64,000 nt of DNA from Dastarcus helophoroides (lineage: Eukaryota > Arthropoda > Insecta > Coleoptera > Bothrideridae): contig CM053330.1 in the NCBI GenBank assembly GCA_028583605.1, positions 33,671,619 to 33,735,618 of the forward strand. The letters are read 5' to 3'. Made by a program: the position numbers and the translations under genes. A model generated the notes under the pieces. The model made no database searches, was not told the origin of the DNA, and saw nothing but the letters and a program-made list of their open reading frames with translations. Shown here piece after piece: positions 12,885 to 25,000 of this stretch. Position 1 is the first letter of the stretch. Each line of letters opens with the position of its first letter.

Positions 12885-13340
12885 AAATTGGGTTGAATGC
12901 AGCTGGTCATTTAAAAGTCCATTCAAAGAAACAAAAATATGACATGCAATTCAAAGACCATAAATTCTTATCAGGAAGAACAATTACATGACCGGGGCAA
13001 TAAATTTTAGGATCAAGAGAAAACTGAAAACAAAATACTTTTATCCCAAGAAGAAAAGGCTAGGAATAACACTTTCAAGACAGTTACTACTTACGAGCAC
13101 CCTGTGGTCTATTCATTGCAACGTTGCCTTTCAAAAAAGAAAGAAGGCACATTCAGTGCCAATAAAATGATTCTTAAACTTGGAAAAAATAGGGATGACA
13201 AAATATCTGTCGGAATGACAAATTTCTGAAATGTACTACTTATCCAACCAGGGGGTTCAAACAAACTGTGAAGGGCCATAAAATTCATGTGGTGTAAGAC
13301 ACATCTGCAAACACTTTCAACACAGTCAGCCTTAACGACA
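12885..13340 (+). pseudogene. Possible decayed C2H2 zinc-finger fragment
   Basis: A frame around 12890-12970 reads GLNAAGHLKVHSKKQKYD, with HLKVH as an H-x3-H end, and around 13230-13300 another reads FKQTVKGHKIHVV. The spacing resembles finger linkers, but the Cys ligands are missing and stops intervene. Composition is less AT-rich than the flanks. Weak call. Confidence 0.25.
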
Positions 13341-13939
13341 TTTTAATCAGTTATAAAAAAAATAAAAACTAAACGTTATACGTATTCTTGTAAATCAATA
13401 CATATTTTATGTAATTATTATTATTTACTACTTCGAAGATACATAGATAATTGTCGTGGCGAATTTCAAAGGGTGTCGGATAACACAAGGGTCGACGTCA
13501 CTAAGATTCTAGCCTTAATAATCTAAATAAATAAAGGTTTCATATTTCAACACGATCGGTAAAAAGGTTATGAAATTATTAATTAAATTATTTTTTATAA
13601 CAACTTTGAAAGTCTGCAATTCGAAAAGTAAACATTTTCTATTATTTTTTTTTTTTCGTAATTCGTATTTATTTATCATTCCGAATCAACTGCCAAGCGT
13701 TGTCTTTGAAATTTGTAATTACCCTGTATAACCTTGTATGTTAAATAAAGTGTTAATTATGTTTCTATTTGGTGTTATCATTTCCAATGTCTCCGTTGGT
13801 TGCAAGGATTGCAAAATCTGTGAATTTTTTTACACGAATTTTCTAAATTTGATATGTAAAGGGCTATATATGTAAAATGCTAGATTCATAATATTTATAG
13901 TATCCCAAGCGAAAAATTATAGAGAGTGGAAAAAAAATA

Positions 13940-14610
13940 TATTTTTTCAAAAATTTAACATGGGGCAGATTCGACCATCGTTGGATGGGACAATTTCAAC
14001 CACTGGCTTAGTGTCTTCTGACAATCTTAGTGTGGTTTCTGTACCATGATGTAACTTTTTTCTTTTACCGGAGTATTGTATTATTTACGATGATTATAAA
14101 TTATGGAAAAAAATTGATTTTGGAGTTTGATGAGTGTAGATTTAAAAATCAGATTAAAGATGTTTAAATATGATTTCCAACTGGTGGCATTTCCGCTAAA
14201 AACATAAAACGCTGTGTAGGAAAAGAATAAAACAAAATTAATTCAAATGTCAAATTAAATTTTTGTGCCAAAAAACGCTAAGTTACACATCTTCATTGTC
14301 AGTGATATATTACCAGCTGATCAAGGTAACATAGTTCTAAAATTCTCAAGTCCAAATTCTGCAGAAAATGTCCTTTTTGTTTGAGGTTAACAGCACATAT
14401 TATAATGTTTACTAATCCCAACGTTATTGTCTTTGAGTATTGTTTTGAATCTTACTTCAAACAATTTTTTATTTCACTTCCAATGAACCTATTTAAGTAG
14501 AAAAACCATTTTTGTTTGACTGTATAAAAAAATATATATTTATATCTCATGGTTGAAATTACACTATCATTTGGTTAAATGTACCCCGCTAGTGGGGCAG
14601 GTTGAACCAT
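13940..14610. repeat. Possible element bounded by GGGGCAG(A/G)TT motifs
   Basis: tggggcagattcgaccatcg at 13961 and gtggggcaggttgaaccatt at 14593 are two similar direct motifs about 630 bp apart. The element type is unknown and no coding region is seen between them. Confidence 0.3.
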
Positions 14611-15869
14611 TTCTAAGGTTTTTTTAAACGCTGATTGCTGGTACTAAAAGTACTTTTAAATCGCTGAAACTTAGTCAGTCTTGTAAATAAAGGTTTATAG
14701 AATACTACCCAGCCCATAATTACCACGTTTTTTAAATACAACTTCAAAAATGGCACATTGAATAAAAAATGTTTGATTCTACCCCCCTTTCCCCTATATG
14801 TCTGAAAAATTATAATTTTCCTATAAGGGACCATGTTAATCTTTAAACCAATATTACTCGCAAACTACTTCGTGAAATTCTTTGGAACTTTCCAAATGGT
14901 TTGTTAATGAAAATGTTTTCGTAAAATTTCAGCAATTTTTTTTTATTTAGATAAAAATTATCGTAAAACCTTTTAAAGAAGGCACGAATGGACTGATTTT
15001 TATCGAAATTTTTACCACAAAACATCTTACAAGAAAATATCGACATAAAATATAAAATCGTAGTTTAATTCTTCTAGTTTCTATTCGACACGACTCGCAT
15101 ATCATTTTCCCACATATTGCACATAAATTTGAATCTTAATTTCCATTCTTGGCTAGTGCCCGCCTTTCTGACGACCAAGCTATGCCAAAGACTCATTACT
15201 TTGTAATCCTGTGGCTTCACCTGAAAAAGAAACGAAGGGAATATTTCTATTAAATTAAATTTGAAAGTTAGATGGATATAAATCAAACGCAATAATAAAC
15301 AATTCGGTTTTTCTAAAACCTAAAACAATCGTTTTCCATTAATGAATTACATTTTGCATCATTTATTGCTGGAAAACACGCAAGGGAAGGAAACTGTGTG
15401 AACGCTATCAGACAATGTGCTGAGTGGTGTTTTTCGTTTCTCTTTTTCTTAATATTCCACCAAATAAGATAATAAGTTATCATCTTTACATATAATATAT
15501 GCATTGAACGGGTAATACACAGACTTTTGGCAATTTCGTAGCTATAAGAATCACCTAAATTTTTAAAAGGGGATAAAAACTCGTCTGAAAGAAATGTTCA
15601 ATCAATTTAAATTAACGGTACATCTCATTTGACTTTATTCGTTGACAAAATCTAATTAGAGCGATGAGACTAAAACCTCTCTCTTTTGGTCTATTTTAGG
15701 TATTGCGTGGGAGATCTCAATTAAATTGATCGAAACTAATGTAACTTTAATTTTAATATTGAACATCTATAATTAAGGTTATTAGAATTTGTTATTCATT
15801 GCTATCTTTTCATTCCCCCCATTCATAATAAATGTTACTAACGAAATAATAGATTGCTCACATTTTCAG

Positions 15870-16091
15870 ATCCAGTCGGCATTACAATGCAAAGTGTACT
15901 TGTTAAAATGAACTAGCAAATGAAAGTGGACAATGGGAACACAAAGTCAAGGAATAAGGACCCCAACGTGCGGAAATCACCAGTGAACTTAAGCTATGAA
16001 ACGCCGAACATCAAAATGAGTCCATTAACACCGAATCCGGCTTTCTAAAACTTCAACAAGGATGGCTGACCACGAACATTTTGATGACGAG
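15870..16091 (+). CDS. DPP-like gene, first coding exon with 5' UTR and start codon
   Basis: Balanced base composition stands out from AT-rich flanks. A possible 3' splice site (cattttcag) precedes 15870, so a further noncoding exon may lie upstream; alternatively transcription starts nearby. The start codon is taken at 16062. The frame upstream of it has a TAA at 16024-16026, and this ATG gives [10 protein letters not shown], ending at the donor gttagt (16092). It joins in phase 0 to the exon at 38634, giving an acidic tail just before the LVSSN...RNWRG signature, as in DPP6/10 proteins. The 22.5-kb gap makes the link an inference, but phase and peptide context both fit. Alternative first exons are common in this family, so other starts may exist outside the window. 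Confidence 0.68.
15920..16048 (+). other. 42-codon upstream ORF in the 5' leader of the DPP-like gene
   Basis: A 42-codon frame starting ATGAAAGTGG ends at TAA 16046-16048, 13 bases before the main start codon and in a different frame. The peptide is Lys/Asn/Pro-rich (contains KDPNVRKSPVN and SPLTPNPAF) and has ordinary codon usage, not repeat-like runs. It could be a translation-limiting uORF. It could also be the true N-terminal coding frame of a longer isoform, interrupted here by a small indel. No family was recognised. Confidence 0.5.
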
Positions 16092-19000
16092 GTTAGTTTA
16101 TAAAGTACTTCAAAGTATTTGCTTAAAGTTGCATTATGTGTAACTAACAATTGTCAGGAATTGTAGAGTGGAATTACCAAAGGGTCTAAGTACCAAATGA
16201 GAAGTTTGGAGTTATTAGACGAAAACGTTATGTTATAATGTATTACCCACTTAATAAGTTAATTAATTAAATTAAGTTAGTGGTCAAACCATAAGGATTT
16301 GCACTTGGCCATTTTGTTGGGGTTTTGGTGTGTGCTTATTTAAGGTAAAAACTTTTTTAAGGTAAAAACTGAAAAACATATTTTTGGCAATTACCCCCTT
16401 TGGTATTTCCACTCTACAATTATAATTAGAGTTATTAAAGTACCAAGGGTGCCAACCGGGGGCGTTATTATCCTTAACACCGCGTGGTATATTATCCTGT
16501 AACAGCCGTGGTGCCTTCAACTTTTAATGTCCTGGAAATCTGCTACTTAATTTGAAATTTTTGTGACATTTACGATTATTTAATTTGACATCTATAATAT
16601 CAAAAGGATTTGATTTATAAGAGGGTAAAAATCAAAGATTGTGTTATAAATATATAATGCCCTAGGAGAGGGGTCGGCAAATTTTTAAGCCAAAAGAGCC
16701 ATCCGTAATGAAAAAATTGATTTCGTGAATTTCAAAGAGCCACAAATTTTTATTTCTGATTTTATTTCTAAATCAAATCAGATAAATCAGACAAAATATG
16801 GGACAGGAAGAGACCCCTCTGATTCGTATAGTCAAAAGAATACATATTCAGCCCAAAAGATCTTTTATTTCTCAAAATTTAGAGCGCTATTTCAAAATTT
16901 GCCTTTTTTTCGCAAATTCGACTTTTTTAACTCTTCTCTGTATTCGTCTTTTATTAACTATGTATATAGACTTTTTTTTCCTAAATTTTCCTCTTTTCTC
17001 AAAACTCGACGATGTGTGAAAATGTTTGCTTTTTTTTTAATCCGACAAAAATTCATCTCTTGTCGATATTGTAATAAAAAAAAAAAGTAAAAATTTGAAG
17101 TAATAATTTGGAGATGTTAAATAAAATAGTTTTTGAAGGTTTCGATCATTTTCATAAATTTTCTTTTTTCGAAATTTAGATCTTAAATTTGACTTTTTTC
17201 CAAAATTACATTGTTTTAATTTTGTTCTAAATTGCGGCTTTTTCCTCGAAATTTCTATTCTTTTTAAATTAAGTTCCTTTTCCAAATGTTACCATTTCCC
17301 CCAAATATTGACTTTTACTGAATATTTAATCTTATATTTTTCTTAAATTTTCCTCTTTTCTCAAAACTTGACGATGTGTGAAAATGTTTACTTTTTTTTA
17401 ATTCGACGAAAATTCATCTCTTGTCGATCTCGTAATAAAAAAAGTTAAAAATTTGAAGTAATAATTTGGAGATGTTAAATAAAATAGTTTTTGAAGATTT
17501 CGATCTTATTCTTAATTTTTTTTTCGAAATTTAGATCTGTTCTTAAATTTGACTTTTTTCCAAAATTACATTGTTTTGACTTTGTTCTAAATTGCGGCTT
17601 TTTCTTCGAAATTTCTATTCTTTTTAAATTACGTTCCTTTTCCAAATTTCACCATTTCCCCCAAATATTAACCTTTAGTAAATATTTGATCTTTTATTTA
17701 TTTTCTGGAAATTTCGACCTGTTGCGCAAAATTAGGTGTTTCTCGAAATTCCAATTTTTAACTGAAAATGTGATATTTTATTATGTTTCTCCAAGCTGCC
17801 ATTTTATCGACGAAATTCACTTATTTTCATAATGTTTGACTTTATCTAAAAATTTCATTTTGTTCTTAAAATTTGACTTTCTCTGGGAAATGTTCACCTT
17901 ATTTTTAAATTCAACACTTTTCTCGAAACTGAAAGTTTTATCCACATTCCTTTTTATTTAGAAACTATTTTAACAATTTTCTCGAAATTGAAATATTTCT
18001 GAAAATTTAAAGTTTTTTAATTCGTCTTGTTCTCGAAATTTCAAATTTATTCTCAAACTTTCTCTGGAAAGTTGCAAATTATTTATTTTCTTCTCCTCTG
18101 AAAGGCTTCGACTTTATAAAGCTTGACCATTTTTTATAAGCTTTGAGTTTTTACAATTTCTCTTTTCAAGATTTTTCAATTTTTCACAAAATTCAAATTT
18201 GTCTAAAAATTTTAGGTTTCTAAATTTGTTCTGGGATTCAATCTATTGTCAAAATTCAACGTTTTTTTTCTAAAATTTTGCTTTTTTGAAAATTATTGAC
18301 AAATTAATATTTTTCGAAATCTCTTTTTTTTCAAAATTCAGATTTTTTCGAAAATATCAACTTTTATTTCAAATGAAATTCATTTATTTTCAAATTTCAT
18401 TTTTTTTCCTAAAATTTGACTTTCTCTGGGAAATTTTAACATTTTTTTTTAGTTTAACACTTCTTGAAATTGGAAGTTTTATTAACATTTCCTTTCCTTT
18501 CGAAATTATTTTACCAACTTTCTCAAAATTCGATTTATCTAAAAATTTGGATTTTTTTTAATTCGTCTTGTTTTCAAAACCTCAAATTTATTCTTGAAAT
18601 TTAATTACATCTGGAAAATTGCAAATGTTTATGGAAATTTGGAACTTTTCTTAAAATGTTAACTTTTCCCTGAAATTTTTCCTAAAATTTGACTTTTTTC
18701 TACTTCTATGAAAAACTTCGCCTTTTTTAAAGACCGACACTTTTTTAAGCTTCCAGTTTATTTTTACAATTTCTCTTTTATCTTAAATTTCAAGTGTTTT
18801 AAATTTATTTTGAATTTCAATCTGTTGTCAAAGTTAGGCGTTTTTTTTCTGAAATTTTGCCCTTATTTAAGAACTTTGGACAAATTCCTTTTTTTTTAAA
18901 TCATTTTTCCCAATTTTTTTCGAAATATCTTCCTTTCTCTTAAAATTCTGCTTTTTCTGGAAAATTCTGACTTTTTTTAAAGCTAAAAACTTTTATCGAA

Positions 19001-22000
19001 ATCTTCTTGGAATTTTCTTTCGAAGTTATTTTACAAATGTTCCCAAAATTTGAATTTATCTGAAAATTTGGATTTATTTAAATCGTCTTGTTTTCAAAAT
19101 TTCAAATTTATTCTCAAAGTTTAACTTTCTCTGGAACATTGTAAATTTTTTGGCAAAATTTCGAGTTTTTCTTAAAATGTTGACTTTTTTTCTTGAAATT
19201 TTTCCTAAAATTTGACTTTTTTCTTCTTCTCTGAAAAACTTTGATTTTTTTTAAATCTCATCAATTTTTTATAAGCTTTCAGTTTCAATCTACTGTCAAA
19301 ATTCGGCGTTTTTTTTTGAAATTTTGCCCTTATTTGAAAACTTTAAACAAATTCCTTTTTTTTAAATCATTTTTTCCAATTTTTTTCAAAATCTCTTTCT
19401 TTTTCTGCTTTTTCTGGAAAATTTTTACCTTTCTTTAAATTTAAAAACTTTTCTCGAAATTTTCTTGGAATTTTCTTTCGAAGTTATTTTACAAATGTTC
19501 TCAAAATTCGAATTTATCTGAAAATTTGGATTTTTTTAAATGGCCTTGTTTTCGAAATTTCAAATTTATTCTCAAATTTACCTTTTTCTGCAAAATTGTA
19601 AATTTTTGTTGAAACTTCGAGCTTTTATTAAAATTTTGACTTTTTTCTTGAAATTTTTCCTAAAATTTGACTTTTTTCTTCTTCTCTGAAAAACTTTGAT
19701 TTTTTTTAAATCTCATCAATTTTTTATAAGCTTTCAGTTTCAATCTACTGTCAAAATTCGGCGTTTTTTTTTGAAATTTTGCCCTTATTTGAAAACTTTA
19801 AACAAATTCCTTTTTTTTAAATCATTTTTTCCATATTTTTTCGAAATCTCTTTCTTTTTCCGCTTTTCTGGAAAATTCTTAACTTTCTTTAAAGTTAACA
19901 ACTTTTCTCGAAATTTTCTTGGAATTTTCTTTCGAAGTTATTTTACAAATGTTCTCAAAATTCGAATTTATCTGAAAATTTGGATTTTTTTAAATGGCCT
20001 TGTTTTCGAAATTTCAAATTTATTCTCAAATTTACCTTTTTCTGCAAAATTGTAAATTTTTGTTGAAACTTCGAGCTTTTCTTAAAATTTTGACTTTTTC
20101 CTTGAAATTTTTCCTAAAATTTGACTTTTTTCTTCTTCTCTGAAAAAATTTGACTTTTTTAAATTTCATTAATTTTTTCTAAGCTTTCAGTTTCAATCTA
20201 TTGTCAAAATTCGGCGTTTTTTTTTTTAAATGTTGCCCTTATTTGAAAACTTTAAACAAATTCTTTTTTTTAAATCATTTTTTCCAATTTTTTTCGAAAG
20301 CTCTTCCTTTTTGTGCTTTTTCTGGATATTTCTTACCTTTCATTAAAGTTAAAAACCTTTTTCGAAATTTTCTTGGAATTTTCTTTCGAAGTTATTTTAC
20401 AAATGTTCCCAAAATTCGAATTTATCTCAAAATTTGGATTTTTGTTTAATCGCCTTATTGTCGAAATTTGAAATTTATTCTCAAAATTTGACTTTCTCTG
20501 AAAAATTGTAAATTTGTTGGCGAAATTTCGAGCTTTTCTTAAAATGTTACCTTTTTGCTTGAAATTTTTCCTAAAATTTGACTTTTTTTTTTCTTCTCTG
20601 AAAAACTTGAGTTTTTTAAATTTCATCATTTTTTTATAAGCTTTCAGTTTATTCTTACAATTTCTCTTATCGAAATTTTGCAATTTTTCAAAAAATTCAA
20701 AACTATCTAAAAATTTCAGGTTTTTAAATTTGTTTTGGATTTCAATTTATTGCCAAAATTCGACGTTTTTTTCTAAAATTTTACTTTTTTGAGAATTTTC
20801 GATAAATTCATTTTTTCGAAATTTCTCCCTTTTTCCGAATTAGACAAATTCATTTTTTTTAATCTCTTCAATTTTGCCAATTTTTCTCGAAATTTCTTCC
20901 TTTTTCTTAAAATTTGGCTTTTTCTAGGAAATTTTGATCTTTTTTTAAAGCTTAACACTTCTCGAAATTTTCTTGGAATTTTTTTCCCAAATATTTCACC
21001 AATTTTGTTAAAATTCGAATTTATCTGAAAATTTGGAGTTTTTTTAATTCGTCTCGTTCTCGAAATGGCAAATTTATTTTCGAAATTTAGCTTTCTCTGG
21101 AAAATTGCAATCTTTCATCTAAATTTCGAGTTGTTCTAAACTTTTTTCATGAAATTTATCTTAAAATTAAACTTTTTCTTCTTCGCTGAAAAACTTCGAC
21201 TTTTTTAGAGATCGACAATTTTTTTAAACTTCCAATTAATTTTTACAACTTTTCTTTTCGAAATTTTACTGTATATCAACAAACTCAAAATTGTATAAAA
21301 ATTTCAGGTTTTTAATTTGTTCTGGATTTCAATCTATTGTCGAAATTCTACTTTTTTTTCTAAAATTTTACCTATTAATGAGAACTTTTGATAAATTCGT
21401 TTTTCTGAAGTTTTTTGAAATTTATTTCTTTTTCTCAATTTTTTCGAAGTCTCTTTTTCTCAAAATTCGGCTTTTTCTAGAAATTTCAGCGTTTATTTCG
21501 AACTTTGATATTTGCGTTTCTATAAATTTTGATTTTTTTTTTCTTACAAAAGGTAATTCACCTTTTTTTTTTTCACGAAATCTCAAGATTTAAGAAAATT
21601 TACAAATAAAAAAGTAAAAATGATGAGAAAAATATTTTTTAGAAATTTGGGCTCCCCAAGGTGGTCTTTTTTTAGAAATTTCAAAATTCATGTATTTTTT
21701 TAAAATGTCAATACAAATCAATTAAGAATTTGGAAAAATATTTCTTGAGATCATAGGTTTTTATCAAAATTTAAGTATAACATAAAAATTCCTAGAAAAG
21801 TATTTTTGGAAATTTTGACTTCTGTATGTCACTTTTTCAATGAGTGTCTGGGTGTTTGTCCGCTCTAGCTTTTATTTAATAATTTTTTTAGAGGAATTCA
21901 AAGAGCCGCAATTTTCTTTTAAGAAAGCCGCATGCGACTCACAAGCCGCGGATTACCGACCCCTGTCCTAGGGTGTTATTCATAAAATATACCTCAAAAT

Positions 22001-25000
22001 AGCGTGTTATAAAATTTGTAGAACAAATCTTTTATTAAACAAATTATTTTCGGCTATTTACATTAAATAATAACAGAATTTTAACAAAATTTGAAGCGTG
22101 GTTTTTCACACGTTCGATAAATTATAAATATTGTTACGAGCTTATCGGTTCGAATTGATTATTAACACGGGAATTGAATAACTTTATTACCAAACTAAAC
22201 TCGGAACACTACAACTGGATAATGAACTCACTTATTTACTTCTAGCTACTAGCTAACTAATTACACTGACTGACTCTAACTAACTGACTCTCGAGGAAAA
22301 GACGTCCGCCTTATATAGTTTTCGCTTTCGGGTTCTAGAAGTTTTCGGCAGATAAGGCTTATCGTTGGCCGAAATTTCTGGAACGCTTATCTGCCGTTTG
22401 CTTCATTATCGCGGCCGCTTTCCCGTATCAGATTTTTCTAGAAAAATTTCTTACCTACTAAATTCTACAATTTACACTTCGTTACAATATTATCACATCA
22501 CGCTAGAAATACCAAAATGAAAATGATGGAAAAGTTCCTGTTAGATCCTAAGAAAACGACAAAATATTGCCATACCTTTTATAAACCCTTAACATAACGG
22601 TATACCATTTCTAATAATAGATAGGTTTATTTATTCAGTTAGGATCGGTAAGGGAAAGTTGAAAGCTCATATATCAAGGGATGTTTGGATATTCATATCT
22701 TACGTAATACGATCCTGGCTGATGACAGTGACAGAACGTTAGCTCAAGTACCCGCCTTTACAAAATTGGAATTCGCCGAGGCGGTTTTATATCCTGTTAT
22801 GTTTCGAGTTACTTGAAACCACATTCTAGTCCTGCTTTAGACATTATAAACCCGTTCTAACTTCATTTTATGTCATTTGGGCTGCCTCAACAATATCCCG
22901 ACAATAACACGCCTTTGCTTTCCGTTTCCCAGCCTTTAAAAAACCTTTACTTTTGTAACGGAGCTTTCAGCGAAATTGTATTTCAAAGACTATGTTTTTG
23001 TGAGAAATTACCGTCATATTTATAGTATACGAATTGACTTTCTTTCTTCGTAGCTAAATAATTGAAAATAAGAAAAATCCAGCTAGAATATTTCGTACAA
23101 AAATGATGAAAATAGATATTGTGTTGGGTAATGTTCCTTTTTTTTCAAATTTAGGCCATTTTATCTTTAAGTATAGAATTGTCAATGGATAAATTACTGA
23201 TACATTTTTCATCGTTATTTATTACCTTTCAACATGCAACAAGTTCTTTGATGCCTTTTCTGTATAAATCTTTCAGTTTTTATTCGAAAAAGGCATCCAA
23301 CTAAGCTTTTAACTTTGGGCGAAAAATATCCCCGGAGCATTTATTCATTTATCAAATCATTAGCACATATGACACAAATTTTTCAAGCAGGTTGAGTGGT
23401 TTTAGTGCTTTCCTTGTTTCAATTAAAAACAAAAAAAGGGCAAGTGCCGAAAATGATCAGTTTTATCAACTTGACATTCCATTTGGTGTCAAATCCTTCC
23501 GTAAGGTGTCAACTCCTTCCATAAAGTCATCCAGCAAAACAACTAAGGTAAGATGAATGATCGTACGCTTGCAAATTCTATGGCACGGTATTCCCTCGAT
23601 CGGCTAATCTAACGAGGCACCTTCGCAGCCACACCGGTGACCAACCATACAAGTGCAGGTACTGCGAAAGATCCTTCAGTATATCTAGATCTTTAGAGAC
23701 ATGTTAGAAACATACACAATAAAAAAAGCCGTTTAAATGTTCTTTGTGCGGGCGATGTTTCTGGCAACAAACCAACCTCGATAGGCATTTGAAGAAACAT
23801 GAAGCCGACGACGGCAGCGACGGCGTCGTCTTGGCAGATTCACCGGGATGCAACAATGAAAATGAGAGGGCCGACGTCTACTTCGACGAAACACGCTCTT
23901 TTATGGGAAACGTGACATATGGTGGTGATACGTATCCGCTTACGTGGATATTTTCTCCGGAATCCAACAGCATTATCGACGTCGTTGGAAAGGATAATGA
24001 TCACTCGGAATATCCTGAGGAGGCGCCGCCTGAAGATTTCTCGACGATTTTTTGAAACGTCGAAATCAAATCTGAAAGTGACGACATTTTAAACAATAAC
24101 GAAAAACGGCAGAAGTATCTCCTTAGTGTTATAACGTTTGTAATTTTTAAATTTTTTGAACTACTAAATGGGAGAATGGTGATACAATAGGGTAGGTACG
24201 TCATCATCACAAAATGCAATAGTTTTATTAAGATTAAATTTGTTATGGATTTTTTTTAACCTAGACACAAAGAGTGCACTTTGGAATTTCTCAACTTTCG
24301 AATTTTTCAAGTTTTGATCGCATTTTGAATATTTTGACTTTTCTAGGAATTCGAACGTTGTCAAAATTACCACTCTTTTTTTTTGATATTTCCAGCGATT
24401 ACTAAATTTGGAATAAAAAATGTTGACTCTATCTTTGTAAAAGATCTTTTGCAGGAAATGTTGACTTTTTTGTAAATTTCGACTTTTTTTTGTGAAAAAT
24501 ATTATTTTATTGAAAATTTTGATTTAATTTTTTTTTATTATTTTTGAGAATTATCGACTAGTTGGAAAAGTTCAATTTGGAATATTTCAACGTATAAAAA
24601 TGCCCAATTTGTAGCAAGTTCTACTTGTTTTGAAAATGCATTAAACATTTTGGTCTTCTTCGAAAATTTTATTTTCTTTCAAAATTTTGACCCAAAATTT
24701 CCGCTTTTTTTCTAGAATTGGTCTTTTTTTAAAACCTTTGACTGCAACTTGCGATTTTTGAACAATTAAATGTGAATGAACATTTAGAATGTTCTAAAAA
24801 TTTTTTTGAAACCGACCTTGAAAATTCAACCTTTTTGAAAATATATTCTTTATTCTTTCAGAATATTGTCATCTTTCTTTAATAAAAGTTTAAGTATTTC
24901 CAACCTGGATCGCAGAAATGTTAAATAAAATTATTAAACAATATGTTCTTTTATTCTTCATACGTTCTTTCTTCAAAATTTTGATTAATTTCAAAAATTG

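Noticed and set aside
16725..21593. Many Phe/Leu/Ser/Lys-rich open frames across the T-rich region
   Set aside because: They follow directly from TTT/TTC/AAA-rich tandem repeats, have no domain, no splice context and appear in several frames at once.
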